Below are positions 50,304 to 58,225 of a DNA stretch of 64,000 nucleotides, piece by piece (within the stretch, counting starts at the first letter, position 1; each line of letters starts with the position of its first letter). Below the pieces are notes generated by a model, which was given only the letters and a program-made list of their open reading frames with translations, did not search any database and was not told the origin of the DNA. The DNA lies in the NCBI RefSeq assembly GCF_024529975.1, contig NZ_AP024897.1, positions 1,612,001 through 1,676,000 of the forward strand. Reading direction: 5' to 3'. The stretch is from Vibrio quintilis. GTDB lineage: Bacteria > Pseudomonadota > Gammaproteobacteria > Enterobacterales > Vibrionaceae. Position numbers and translations under genes: made by a program.

Positions 50304-51419
50304 ATGGCATGGCCGACGGTCATCATCAAAATACTGAATCTGAAAAACGGGCCGATTGCCGGGGTGGAATACCATTTCCTGTTCGTCGGTTACGGCAAAA
50401 CATCCGGTGATGTCAGGAATCTGCTCGTTGTCGATGCGTCCACTGATTTAACTGAAGCGCTGAAAGATGCCGGTACATCACTGACGACCACAGTCACCGC
50501 CGCACAACTGAACGGCGGTAGTGAATGGACCGCAGGGGTGATGATTCTCAATGAATCAGACAACTGGCAGGATGCAGTCAGAAAGGCCAATGAAACATCA
50601 TCGTTTGAGGCGTTTGTACTGGATTTTCCCGCAACTGACAAATCATTACTCGAATCAGCCATTGCCATGCGTACAGAGCTGAAAAATAAGCTCGCGCGGG
50701 AAACATTTGCAATCTGCTGTTTGCCGGAAATAAATAACAGTGCAAAAGACGGTGAAGACTGGGCGACCTGGCTGGCTAAAACCGTCGCGATCCCGAAAGG
50801 CGTTGCCAGTGAATATATCACCGTGGTTCCCCGTGTTCACGCCGATGGTTCAACGCTGGGGAAATATTGCGGCCGGCTGGCAAATCAGGTTGATGCATCG
50901 ATTGCTGACAGTCCGGCACGGGTTCAGACTGGATCAGTCGTGGGTTCAACCGATTTACTGACTGACAAAGACGGGAAAGCGCTTGAACTGTCAGTGTTAA
51001 AAACGCTTGAATCAAACCGTCTCGCTGTGCCGATGTGGTACCCGGACTATCCGGGGCAATTCTGGACAACCGGTAACACACTCGATGCGCCCGGCGGAGA
51101 TTTTCAGGACATCCGGCATATCCGGGTTGCCATGAAAGCCGCGCGCCGGGTGCGTATCCGGGCTATCTCCCGAATCGGTGACCGGAAGTTCAATTCAACC
51201 CCGCAGAGTGAAGCCAGGGCGAAACTCTATTTCACCAAAGATTTGCGTGAAATGGCGCTCACCGGAGTACCGGGGGAAATTTACCCGCCGGATGATGACG
51301 ATATTGAAATCAAATGGGTGAATTCAACCGATGTGGAATTGTATTTAAAAGTTCGCCCATATGAATGCCCGGTGAAAATTACTGTCGCCATTTATATCAG
51401 TGAAGGAGAAACATCATGA
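50304..51419 (+). CDS. Tail sheath protein (DUF2586, HP1/K139 type)
   Basis: A 371-residue contractile sheath protein, here of the DUF2586 type found in HP1 and K139 rather than P2 FI. Blocks include MAWPTVIIKILNLKNGPIAG, LAVPMWYPDYPGQFWTTGNT and KPYECPVKITVAIYISEG-like 'RPYECPVKITVAIYI'. It overlaps the tube gene by 4 bases. This type supports classing the prophage with K139/HP1 rather than with P2 itself. Confidence 0.85.
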   Translation: MAWPTVIIKILNLKNGPIAGVEYHFLFVGYGKTSGDVRNLLVVDASTDLTEALKDAGTSLTTTVTAAQLNGGSEWTAGVMILNESDNWQDAVRKANETSSFEAFVLDFPATDKSLLESAIAMRTELKNKLARETFAICCLPEINNSAKDGEDWATWLAKTVAIPKGVASEYITVVPRVHADGSTLGKYCGRLANQVDASIADSPARVQTGSVVGSTDLLTDKDGKALELSVLKTLESNRLAVPMWYPDYPGQFWTTGNTLDAPGGDFQDIRHIRVAMKAARRVRIRAISRIGDRKFNSTPQSEARAKLYFTKDLREMALTGVPGEIYPPDDDDIEIKWVNSTDVELYLKVRPYECPVKITVAIYISEGETS

Positions 51420-51880
51420 GTGAAGGTCTTCGTTTTTCCGGCCGCAATTTTGACATCACAATTTTTGATGAAACGGTACATGTTCAGAATGCCTCTGTGA
51501 CGATTAATGATGAAACCGCCGTGTCCTATACACGCGGGGTCACTGATGGTTACACCGAAGGAAAAGCTTCGTGTGATGTGGAACTGGAAATTGGTCTGAA
51601 TCAATTCAAACACATTCAGGCTGCTGCAAAAAGCGCGGGCAGTTACCGGGGCATTGACCCAACAGACATCATGTTCTATGCCCACAACGGCGATAATGAG
51701 GACAAAATTGTCTGTCATGGGGTCAAATTCGTTTTGTCGGATTTGCTCAGTGTCGATCCGGAAAGTGCCGATAAAACCACACGAAAAATCAAAGGTTTTG
51801 TCACCAGTCCGCTGTTTGTCACGGTTAACGGGGTTTCGGTGTTATCTGAAAATGATACACGCGGGTTAATTAACGCATAG
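51416..51880 (+). CDS. Tail tube protein (DUF2597, HP1/K139 type)
   Basis: A 154-residue tube protein of the DUF2597 type. It follows the sheath as in all contractile tails and contains TINDETAVSYTRGVTDGYTE, then GYRGIDPTD-like 'GSYRGIDPTDIMFYAHNG' and KIKGFVTSPLF-like 'TRKIKGFVTSPLFVTVNG'. It lines the inner tube through which DNA passes. Confidence 0.83.
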   Translation: MSEGLRFSGRNFDITIFDETVHVQNASVTINDETAVSYTRGVTDGYTEGKASCDVELEIGLNQFKHIQAAAKSAGSYRGIDPTDIMFYAHNGDNEDKIVCHGVKFVLSDLLSVDPESADKTTRKIKGFVTSPLFVTVNGVSVLSENDTRGLINA

Positions 51881-51887
51881 GGGCTAA

Positions 51888-52088
51888 ATGGACATTATTG
51901 ATGATGCAGCACGAACGGAAACCCAATTCCAGCAAATGGCGCTGGCACGGCAATTGTCAGGGCAAAAGTCCCGGCCAGCTCAAAGCGCGCGGTATTGCCT
52001 GGGATGTGATGCTGAAATCCCGCAGGCGCGGCGTGAGGCTGCGCCGGGCTGTCAGTATTGCGTTCAGTGCCAGTCAAAGAGGGAATAA
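51888..52088 (+). CDS. TraR/DksA-type zinc-finger protein
   Basis: A 66-residue protein with the C4 zinc finger CLGC...C..CVQC (YCLGCDAEIPQARREAAPGC) of the phage TraR/DksA family, plus the N-terminal acidic helix DIIDDAARTETQ. TraR alone can bind the RNA polymerase secondary channel and mimic DksA with ppGpp. It lies between tube and holin genes, its common place in HP1-type phages. Confidence 0.88.
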   Translation: MDIIDDAARTETQFQQMALARQLSGQKSRPAQSARYCLGCDAEIPQARREAAPGCQYCVQCQSKRE

Positions 52089-52090
52089 TC

Positions 52091-52306
52091 ATGCGTGAAC
52101 TCCATGAAAAAATCATGAATTACGTGGCCTATTTAATTTCAGCGTCCGGGATGTTGTTCAGCTCACTGTCATCGGAGCAGTGGTATTTCATTTCATCAAC
52201 ACTACTCGGTGTTATCACGATTTATCTGAATTTTTGGCACAAACGGAAAATGCAGAAAATTGCGCAGGAGCAGGGGGTATTCAGAAATGAAAATACGGTT
52301 GAATAA
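52091..52306 (+). CDS. Holin
   Basis: A 71-residue protein, MRELHEKIMNYVAYLISASG then 'LSSEQWYFISSTLLGVITIY', giving two likely membrane segments, with a basic end HKRKMQKIAQEQG. Size, position before the lysozyme and topology make it the HP1-type holin. The start is 2 bases after the DksA gene stop and ends inside the lysozyme start region. Confidence 0.8.
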   Translation: MRELHEKIMNYVAYLISASGMLFSSLSSEQWYFISSTLLGVITIYLNFWHKRKMQKIAQEQGVFRNENTVE

Positions 52307-52868
52307 ATCCGTTTGCTCCGTTGCTGCTGTGATTGCGATTGTGACCGGCGGGGCGTCGATTCATTCCACTGAATCGGTCGGGAAAGTGCAGATTGAAGCG
52401 TTTTCCGGTGAGTTACGGATTAGCCCCGCAGGGCTGGCAATCATCGGTAATGCGGAGGGGTGCAGAACACACCCGTATCACTGCCCGGCCGGATTACTGA
52501 CCAACGGGATCGGCAATACCCACGATGTGCCAAAAACCGATGTGTCATTAGAGCGAATTGCAACCGACTGGGTGAAAAACATTCATGCAGCGGAGCTGTG
52601 TATCTCCAGCGCTGAATCAGTGTCCGGGGTCCGGATGACACCGGGTCAGTTTGATGCGTTCACCTCATTTGCATTTAACACCGGTTGTCCCCGGTTTATG
52701 CGTAACCATAACGGCAGTGCAACCGGCATATACAGCAACATCATGGCAGGCAATTACCCGGCGGCATGTAACGAGCTGAAACGCTGGGTGTATGCAGGCG
52801 GGAAGAAATTACCGGGACTCATTGACCGGCGGGGGCGTGAATATGCTCGCTGCACTGAAGTGGATTAA
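52287..52868 (+). CDS. Endolysin, GH24 lysozyme with signal-anchor N-terminus
   Basis: A 193-residue lysozyme. The GH24 catalytic triad is E-8aa-C-5aa-T: Glu in NAEGC, Cys in YHCPAG, Thr in LLTNG, in the accepted E-x8-(D/C)-x5-T spacing. The N-terminal SVCSVAAVIAIVTGGAS is a weakly hydrophobic Gly/Ala-rich helix, as in signal-arrest-release endolysins (for example P21 R). It overlaps the holin gene by 20 bases and the Rz gene by 26. Confidence 0.9.
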   Translation: MKIRLNKSVCSVAAVIAIVTGGASIHSTESVGKVQIEAFSGELRISPAGLAIIGNAEGCRTHPYHCPAGLLTNGIGNTHDVPKTDVSLERIATDWVKNIHAAELCISSAESVSGVRMTPGQFDAFTSFAFNTGCPRFMRNHNGSATGIYSNIMAGNYPAACNELKRWVYAGGKKLPGLIDRRGREYARCTEVD

Positions 52869-53184
52869 ATACCTGGCTGTGGCCGGAATGCTGGTCACAA
52901 TCGCAGTGCTGGCGCTGCTGCTCACCAACAGTAACGCGCAAATTACAGCACTGAATACACAACTGGCGCAGGCGGTCAGTGACAATCAGACCAATCTGAA
53001 AACGATTGAAACACTGAAAGACAATGCGCAATCGACAAACCAGTTATTAGTACAGCGACAGCTCAGGCATCAACAACAGCAACGGGAACTGACCGATGAA
53101 ATCAAAACTTTGCGCACAAAAATGGCAACGGTTGACTGTGTTATTCCTGCTGATGTTACTGCCCGGTTGCGCAAACCATACTGA
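52843..53184 (+). CDS. i-spanin (Rz-like)
   Basis: A 113-residue protein with an N-terminal membrane anchor (WIKYLAVAGMLVTIAVLALL) and a coiled-coil periplasmic part rich in Gln. It has no lipobox. With the embedded o-spanin it joins inner and outer membranes at lysis. The start at 52843 follows GGGGGCG and overlaps the lysozyme end by 26 bases. Confidence 0.85.
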   Translation: MLAALKWIKYLAVAGMLVTIAVLALLLTNSNAQITALNTQLAQAVSDNQTNLKTIETLKDNAQSTNQLLVQRQLRHQQQQRELTDEIKTLRTKMATVDCVIPADVTARLRKPY

Positions 53185-53392
53185 GACAGTTGCAACACAG
53201 GTGATTGTTCAACTGCCGCCGCCGGGGCTGATGATTCCGTGTGAAAAACCGGCGATATCTGGCATATGGCCGGATGTGGTGACAGACGACATCCCGAATT
53301 TAAAAGCCGCACTCAGCGAGTGCGCACAACATACAGACGATTATTTGAAATGGCGTGCAGAGCACGAGAACGGAGAGACAAAACATGAGTAA
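53096..53392 (+). CDS. o-spanin lipoprotein (Rz1-like), partly embedded in Rz
   Basis: A 98-residue protein whose first 89 bases lie within Rz in another frame. Signal and lipobox: QRLTVLFLLMLLPGC (LPGC). The mature part is Pro-rich near LPPPGLMIPCEKP. This overlapping arrangement is that of lambda and P2 spanins. It is longer than lambda Rz1 (60). It ends 8 bases into the tail chaperone gene. Confidence 0.88.
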   Translation: MKSKLCAQKWQRLTVLFLLMLLPGCANHTETVATQVIVQLPPPGLMIPCEKPAISGIWPDVVTDDIPNLKAALSECAQHTDDYLKWRAEHENGETKHE

Positions 53393-53648
53393 CCCTATCA
53401 CAGTCACCATTAACGAAACTGAATTTGACTTTTCACCCGAAGTTTCGAATCACAACGATTACATCAATGAAATGATGCCGGATAACAAAGTGGCTCCGGC
53501 GCGGCGCTTCCTCACCCGGACTGTGAATCAGGAACAAAAAGCCGAACTGGTTCAATTGCTCGATTCGGTACCGGGACTCATCATGGATTTATTTTCAGTT
53601 GTTGAAAAAGAAAGCCGTGGCGGGGTGACGGTCACACTAAAAAACTAA
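53385..53648 (+). CDS. E: Tail assembly chaperone, short form (P2 gpE-like)
   Basis: An 87-residue protein (P2 gpE: 91). It starts MSNPITVTINETEFDFSPEV and ends VTVTLKN. The last codons contain A AAA AAC in the correct frame (53639-53645), the standard -1 slippery heptamer, as in P2 gene E where T TTT TTG is used. It is followed by an open -1 frame. Acts as chaperone for the tape measure protein encoded next. Confidence 0.85.
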   Translation: MSNPITVTINETEFDFSPEVSNHNDYINEMMPDNKVAPARRFLTRTVNQEQKAELVQLLDSVPGLIMDLFSVVEKESRGGVTVTLKN

Positions 53649-53833
53649 CAAACCGGGTCAGCAAAATCGAGCAAAACGGATTAGAGCAGGCGCTGACGCT
53701 GCGCCGCTTCTATCTGCCTACGCTCGATGATGATCCGCAAAATTTAGCCAGGGCGCTGTGGCTCGATAAACACGAGCATGAGCGCCAGAAATTAGCCGTC
53801 ATGAGTGCAGTTGCTGAGTTATTTAAGAAATGA
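53639..53833 (+). CDS. -1 frameshift extension of the tail assembly chaperone (E')
   Basis: After slippage on A AAA AAC at 53639-53645, reading continues from 53645 with 62 codons (LTNRVSKIEQNGLEQALTLR to AVAELFKK) to a TGA at 53831-53833. That stop overlaps the tape measure ATG (ATGA at 53830). The frame has no start codon of its own near its beginning, so it is only made by frameshift. No clear downstream stimulator was seen. Full fusion about 149 residues. Confidence 0.85.
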   Translation, partial: KKLTNRVSKIEQNGLEQALTLRRFYLPTLDDDPQNLARALWLDKHEHERQKLAVMSAVAELFKK

Positions 53834-56067
53834 ATCAAAAACTTCTGATGCAAATCGGTCTGATTGACCAGGTGACAAAACCGCTGAGGAATATCACCAA
53901 ACAGATCGACCATACCATGCAAACCGCCCGCAGCGGGATGCAGGATATGGTGACAGGCGGGGCCGGGCTGGTCGCGTCTGGTTTTGCTATTCAGAATGCA
54001 CTCATGCCAGCGATTGAAATTGATCGCAAAATCGGTGAAGTTCGGTCGCTCGGCGTGACGGATAATGCGCTGCAACAACTCCAGAAAACTGCGATCAACT
54101 TCTCTGCTGCATACGGCAAATCCGCCACTGAATTTGTTGATGCGTCCTATGATATAAAATCTGCGATGGGTGATATCTCGGGGAAAGACCTGTCAGGTAT
54201 TACCAACAGCTCAGCAATTCTCGCCGCCGCAACCAAGGCAGACACAAAAACTATCACCAGTTACATGGGAACCATGTACTCAGTTTTTCAGAATCAGGCT
54301 GACCAGATGGGTCAAACCAAATGGGCGCAGCGTGTCGCAGGCATGACTGCAAAATCGGTCGAGATGTTTAAAACCACCGGGCAGGGCATGGCCGATGCAT
54401 TTAAAGGGCTGGGCGCACTGGCGAAAACAAACGGCGTGACGATGAAAGAGCAAATGGCCGTGCTCGGAATGCTGCAAGGCTCAATGTCCGGCTCTGAAGC
54501 CGGAACCCGTTATAAAGCATTTTTAACCGGTGCGGTTAAGGCACAGAAAAAACTGAAACTGTCATTCACAGACAGCAACGGCCATTTGCTGTCGATGCAA
54601 AATATTCTCGGGAAAATAAAAAATAAATTCGGTGATCTGAACTCAACAGAGATTTCAAAACTAAAAACAGCGTTTGGCTCGGATGAGGCGGTTTTACTGA
54701 TCACTGATTTAATCGGAAAAACCGGCCAGCTTGGAACCAAAATTCAGGATTTAGATAAAGCGGCAAATTTAGAAACAGCAAAAAAAATGGCTGATGCCAT
54801 GACTGATCGATGGGAACAGTTGGAAGCCTCGTGGTTTGCCATCCGGGCGGCAGCATTCGGGGCGATTCTGCCAGCGATTAACTCAGTAGTAGGCGCTGTG
54901 GCTAAAGGGATTATGTATGTGACTCAACTCACCGGTCAGTTTCCTTTACTGACGCAGGTTTTAAGTTATGCAGCGATCGCAGCATTATCATTTGGTGGCG
55001 TGGTCGCATCGCTGTCTCTGGTGATGGGGTTTGCAAAACTGGCGTCCGGCGGCTGGGCGCTGTCAGTGAAATTGCTTAGCGGCACAATTAAGTTATTGTC
55101 TGTCGCGCTGAAGGCTGGCCGGTTGTTTACTATTGCTTGGTCAGCAGCGGTGATGATTGCGAACGGTGAATTTGCCCTGATGCGGGTGATGATGGTGGGG
55201 AATGTCCGGCAAATCTGGGCAAGCGTTACGGCAACGAAAGCCGGAACCATTGCAACCCGCGTATGGGCTGCAACCACATCATTTTTCAGCTCGGTGATGG
55301 CTGTGTTCAGAAACAGAATTATTGCAACAACCGCCGCAACATTAACGATGAGCGCAGCGGGAAAAGCGGCAAAACTGGTCACGGTTGGCTGGGCTGCTGC
55401 TGTGGGCGTGTTTAATACAGTTCTCGCCGTATTCAGAAATAGTACGATAGCAATGACGGCAGTGACATGGCTGTTCAATGCGGCATTGTGGGCAAACCCT
55501 GTCACATGGATTGTTGCCGGAATCATCGCGTTAACTGCCGCAATTGTTGCCGTGATCTATTACTGGGATGATCTGAAGGCCGCGTTCCTGGACAGTGATG
55601 CATTTAAATTTATTATCGATTCAATCAATCAGCTGATTGAACTGCTGAACCTGATCCCTGGTGTTGATATTGAATGGCGCGCCGGTGTTAACACGGATAA
55701 TCCAGAGCTGAAAGCCGCTGAAAATGCGTCTGCCGTACCGGCGGCTGATATTGCATCACGCCCGGAACTCAAAGCAGCGCAGCAAACAAAACAGTCTGTG
55801 CCTGCAATGCCTGCTGTTCAGAATCAAATACCACTGCCGAATGTGAACAAGTTGGCCGGTGTTGCTCAGCATGAAACTGATGACATGATTGACTATAAAT
55901 CGCCACAAAACAAACCACGCCTGCCGGACCATGTTGTGCAGAACATGACACACCAACAGACCCAAACTACAAAAAATGTCCGTCAGTTCGGGGATGTGTA
56001 TATCACTGCTCCAAATGGTATTACACCTGATCAGTTAGCCGAATGGGAAATACTCAATGCCGGATAA
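53830..56067 (+). CDS. T: Tape measure protein (P2 gpT-like)
   Basis: A 745-residue protein (P2 gpT: 815). It sets tail length. The N-terminal part is TP901/PhageMin-like (MQIGLIDQVTKPLRNITKQI; then SFGINFSAAYG-like 'TAINFSAAYGKSATEFVDAS'), followed by a long hydrophobic helical middle (about 350-590) with internal repeats such as ATTSFFSSVMAVFRN and AAVGVFNTVLAVFRN, then a Pro/Gln-rich end. Starts on the E' stop. Confidence 0.92.
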   Translation: MNQKLLMQIGLIDQVTKPLRNITKQIDHTMQTARSGMQDMVTGGAGLVASGFAIQNALMPAIEIDRKIGEVRSLGVTDNALQQLQKTAINFSAAYGKSATEFVDASYDIKSAMGDISGKDLSGITNSSAILAAATKADTKTITSYMGTMYSVFQNQADQMGQTKWAQRVAGMTAKSVEMFKTTGQGMADAFKGLGALAKTNGVTMKEQMAVLGMLQGSMSGSEAGTRYKAFLTGAVKAQKKLKLSFTDSNGHLLSMQNILGKIKNKFGDLNSTEISKLKTAFGSDEAVLLITDLIGKTGQLGTKIQDLDKAANLETAKKMADAMTDRWEQLEASWFAIRAAAFGAILPAINSVVGAVAKGIMYVTQLTGQFPLLTQVLSYAAIAALSFGGVVASLSLVMGFAKLASGGWALSVKLLSGTIKLLSVALKAGRLFTIAWSAAVMIANGEFALMRVMMVGNVRQIWASVTATKAGTIATRVWAATTSFFSSVMAVFRNRIIATTAATLTMSAAGKAAKLVTVGWAAAVGVFNTVLAVFRNSTIAMTAVTWLFNAALWANPVTWIVAGIIALTAAIVAVIYYWDDLKAAFLDSDAFKFIIDSINQLIELLNLIPGVDIEWRAGVNTDNPELKAAENASAVPAADIASRPELKAAQQTKQSVPAMPAVQNQIPLPNVNKLAGVAQHETDDMIDYKSPQNKPRLPDHVVQNMTHQQTQTTKNVRQFGDVYITAPNGITPDQLAEWEILNAG

Positions 56068-56386
56068 AAAATACATTGATATCAAAATTGTTGACGGTAG
56101 CTGGGACATCGACCCCGGCCAACAGCCGGATTATTGCAGTGATGCCTACAGCATCGCGCAGGATGTCAAGCACGCGATTATGGAATCAGGACTCGCCAGA
56201 GAATTGCAGGCAGAACGGAACCCGGCATTACGTGCCGATGTCCTCATCCGGATTGAACAAACCGCTGAAAGTGACGATCGCATAATCCCTGGCTCAGCCA
56301 GCGCCCAGGAGCAAAGTTCCGGATTAATCTATCTCACTGCAACCGCGTATGAATTCGGGGATATCAGTACGGAGGTGAGTGTATGA
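56057..56386 (+). CDS. Baseplate-associated protein, DUF2590-like
   Basis: A 109-residue protein with NPALRADVLIRIEQTAESDD and RIIPGSASAQEQSSGLIYLT, matching the DUF2590 proteins that occupy this slot in HP1-type phages. It probably corresponds to the gpW/gp25-type wedge. It overlaps tape measure by 11 bases and the J gene by 4. Confidence 0.78.
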   Translation: MPDKKYIDIKIVDGSWDIDPGQQPDYCSDAYSIAQDVKHAIMESGLARELQAERNPALRADVLIRIEQTAESDDRIIPGSASAQEQSSGLIYLTATAYEFGDISTEVSV

Positions 56387-57582
56387 AACGCCCGTCCGCT
56401 GATTTTCTCAATATTTTGTCTGAATCAGGTATTCCGACCACATCAGATGAACTCGAATCGGTGCTGAAAACAGATGTCACGAACGCCGGGAGCACACTAT
56501 CTAATGATTCAGAAATGTCCCCGTTTTGGCGCTGGGTCAAAGCGGCGGTGATTTCGCCGGTACTGTGGCTGATAAAAACGCTGCTGGTTACGCACGTGAT
56601 GCCGAATATGTTTGTTGCAACTGCAAATCGCTGGGCATTAGAGCTGAAAAGCTGGGAGCTGGATATTGAGCCGAAAGACGCGGTGAAAACTACCGGTTAT
56701 CTGCTGTTCGTCAAAGAAAGCGCGGATGATGAAATCACCATTGAGGCTGGTTCAATTGTGCAGACACTGGCGATTGATGATGTGGTTTACCGTGTTTTAG
56801 TGACTGAAAAGACAGTAATTAAATCCGGGGCTGAGTCGGCCAGTGTGCCGGTTACGGCAGAGAACGCCGGGGCCGCGTATAACCTGCCCGCCGGATATTT
56901 TAACATCATGCCGGTGGAAATACCGGGGATCCTGTCGGTGGTGAATGAAACCGGCTGGATTCAACAATTGGGTGCAGACGCTGAAACCGATGAGGAACTC
57001 GCGCTCAGGCTGCAAAATGCGTTCACGTCCGCCGGGTCATGGCATATCAATGATGTGTACCGATCGATTATTGCCAGTGTTGCCGGGATTCGCAGCGACA
57101 ATATATTTTTCCGCAATACCGGCCATATTACACCGGGAACCGCTGAAGCATTGATATTGCTCGATGTCGGCACAACGCCGCAATCTGTTTTAGACAGCCT
57201 GAATCAATACATTATGGAAGACGGTCATCACGGACATGGTGATGTACTGACCTGCATTGCCATGCCGGATAAAACATATGATGTCATCGCTGATGTGGTG
57301 CTCGCTGCCAATCTCACCGATCAGCAAATCAGTGAGCAATACAGTGAGATAGAAAAGCGAATCCGCGCGGCATTCCGGGAAACTGCTGCATTTACCAACA
57401 TTACCAGAGCATCACCTGACAGCCGGTTTTCTCTGTCTCAGCTCAGTACAGAAATTCACACGCAGATGGAGCATGTCCGCTCAATCCGGGTGTCCGTCGA
57501 TGATGTGATACAGCACGATATTGTTTCTGAACTCGAACAGCCCCGGCTGAACTCACTGACCGTGAGGGCGCTGGATGACTGA
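56383..57582 (+). CDS. J: Baseplate J-like wedge protein
   Basis: A 399-residue protein of the baseplate J/gp47 family. It contains 'DDEITIEAGSIVQTLAIDDV' and VPVTAENAGAAYNLPAG, then ADAETDEELALRLQNAFTSA, a hallmark of J proteins. Longer than P2 J (302). Forms wedges around the hub. Overlaps both neighbours. Confidence 0.9.
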   Translation: MKRPSADFLNILSESGIPTTSDELESVLKTDVTNAGSTLSNDSEMSPFWRWVKAAVISPVLWLIKTLLVTHVMPNMFVATANRWALELKSWELDIEPKDAVKTTGYLLFVKESADDEITIEAGSIVQTLAIDDVVYRVLVTEKTVIKSGAESASVPVTAENAGAAYNLPAGYFNIMPVEIPGILSVVNETGWIQQLGADAETDEELALRLQNAFTSAGSWHINDVYRSIIASVAGIRSDNIFFRNTGHITPGTAEALILLDVGTTPQSVLDSLNQYIMEDGHHGHGDVLTCIAMPDKTYDVIADVVLAANLTDQQISEQYSEIEKRIRAAFRETAAFTNITRASPDSRFSLSQLSTEIHTQMEHVRSIRVSVDDVIQHDIVSELEQPRLNSLTVRALDD

Positions 57583-58225
57583 TAAAAATATCCCGGAATT
57601 GCCGGAATCGGTGATCCCGTGGTGGCAGGATGGCAACACCACATCAGAGGAAACCAAAGAACCGTATTTTTTATCATCCGGGGTTTATCGCTTTTTTCAG
57701 CGCGTCCGTGACTATTTGTTGTTTCCGCTCCGGCAGACCGATGCGCTGACCTGTAGTGAATCTGTCCTGAATTTGCTGGCCTGGGACAGAGACATTCAGC
57801 GTTTTGATGATGAACCGCTGTCGCTTTTTCGTAAACGGGTGAAATTCGCGGCCATCAATGCGCGGGATGCCGGGAGTGTGGCCGGGTTTAAACGTATTTT
57901 TGCGCGTCTGGGTATCGGGATTGTGTCGTTTAAAGAGCGGACAGACGCGGTGCAGTGGGATGTCTGCACCATTGAAGTGACTGATAACGACATGACCGAC
58001 AACAAAGTGCTGATGATGGTGCTCATCCGGCAATACGGCCGGACATGCCGCCGTTACCGGTTTGAGGTGACATACAAATCAGAACTGAACATCGAACCGG
58101 GGGAATTCAGTCACCGGTTTTCTATTGATAGCGCCAGTATTACCGAAGCAGCCGAAATCTCGGTTTTTCCTGCTCCGGTGGAGCATCAACAACAATTATT
58201 TATCGCAAGTCTGGGGGATGAATGA
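57575..58225 (+). CDS. I: Tail protein I (baseplate wedge)
   Basis: A 216-residue protein of the phage tail protein I family: YFLSSGVYRFFQRVRDYLL, then 'LNLLAWDRDIQRFDDEPLSL' and FRKRVKFAAINARDAGSVAG. The LAWxxxI and ARxxGT(V)AG elements are typical. It overlaps J by 8 bases and the fibre gene by 4. Confidence 0.88.
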   Translation: MTDKNIPELPESVIPWWQDGNTTSEETKEPYFLSSGVYRFFQRVRDYLLFPLRQTDALTCSESVLNLLAWDRDIQRFDDEPLSLFRKRVKFAAINARDAGSVAGFKRIFARLGIGIVSFKERTDAVQWDVCTIEVTDNDMTDNKVLMMVLIRQYGRTCRRYRFEVTYKSELNIEPGEFSHRFSIDSASITEAAEISVFPAPVEHQQQLFIASLGDE

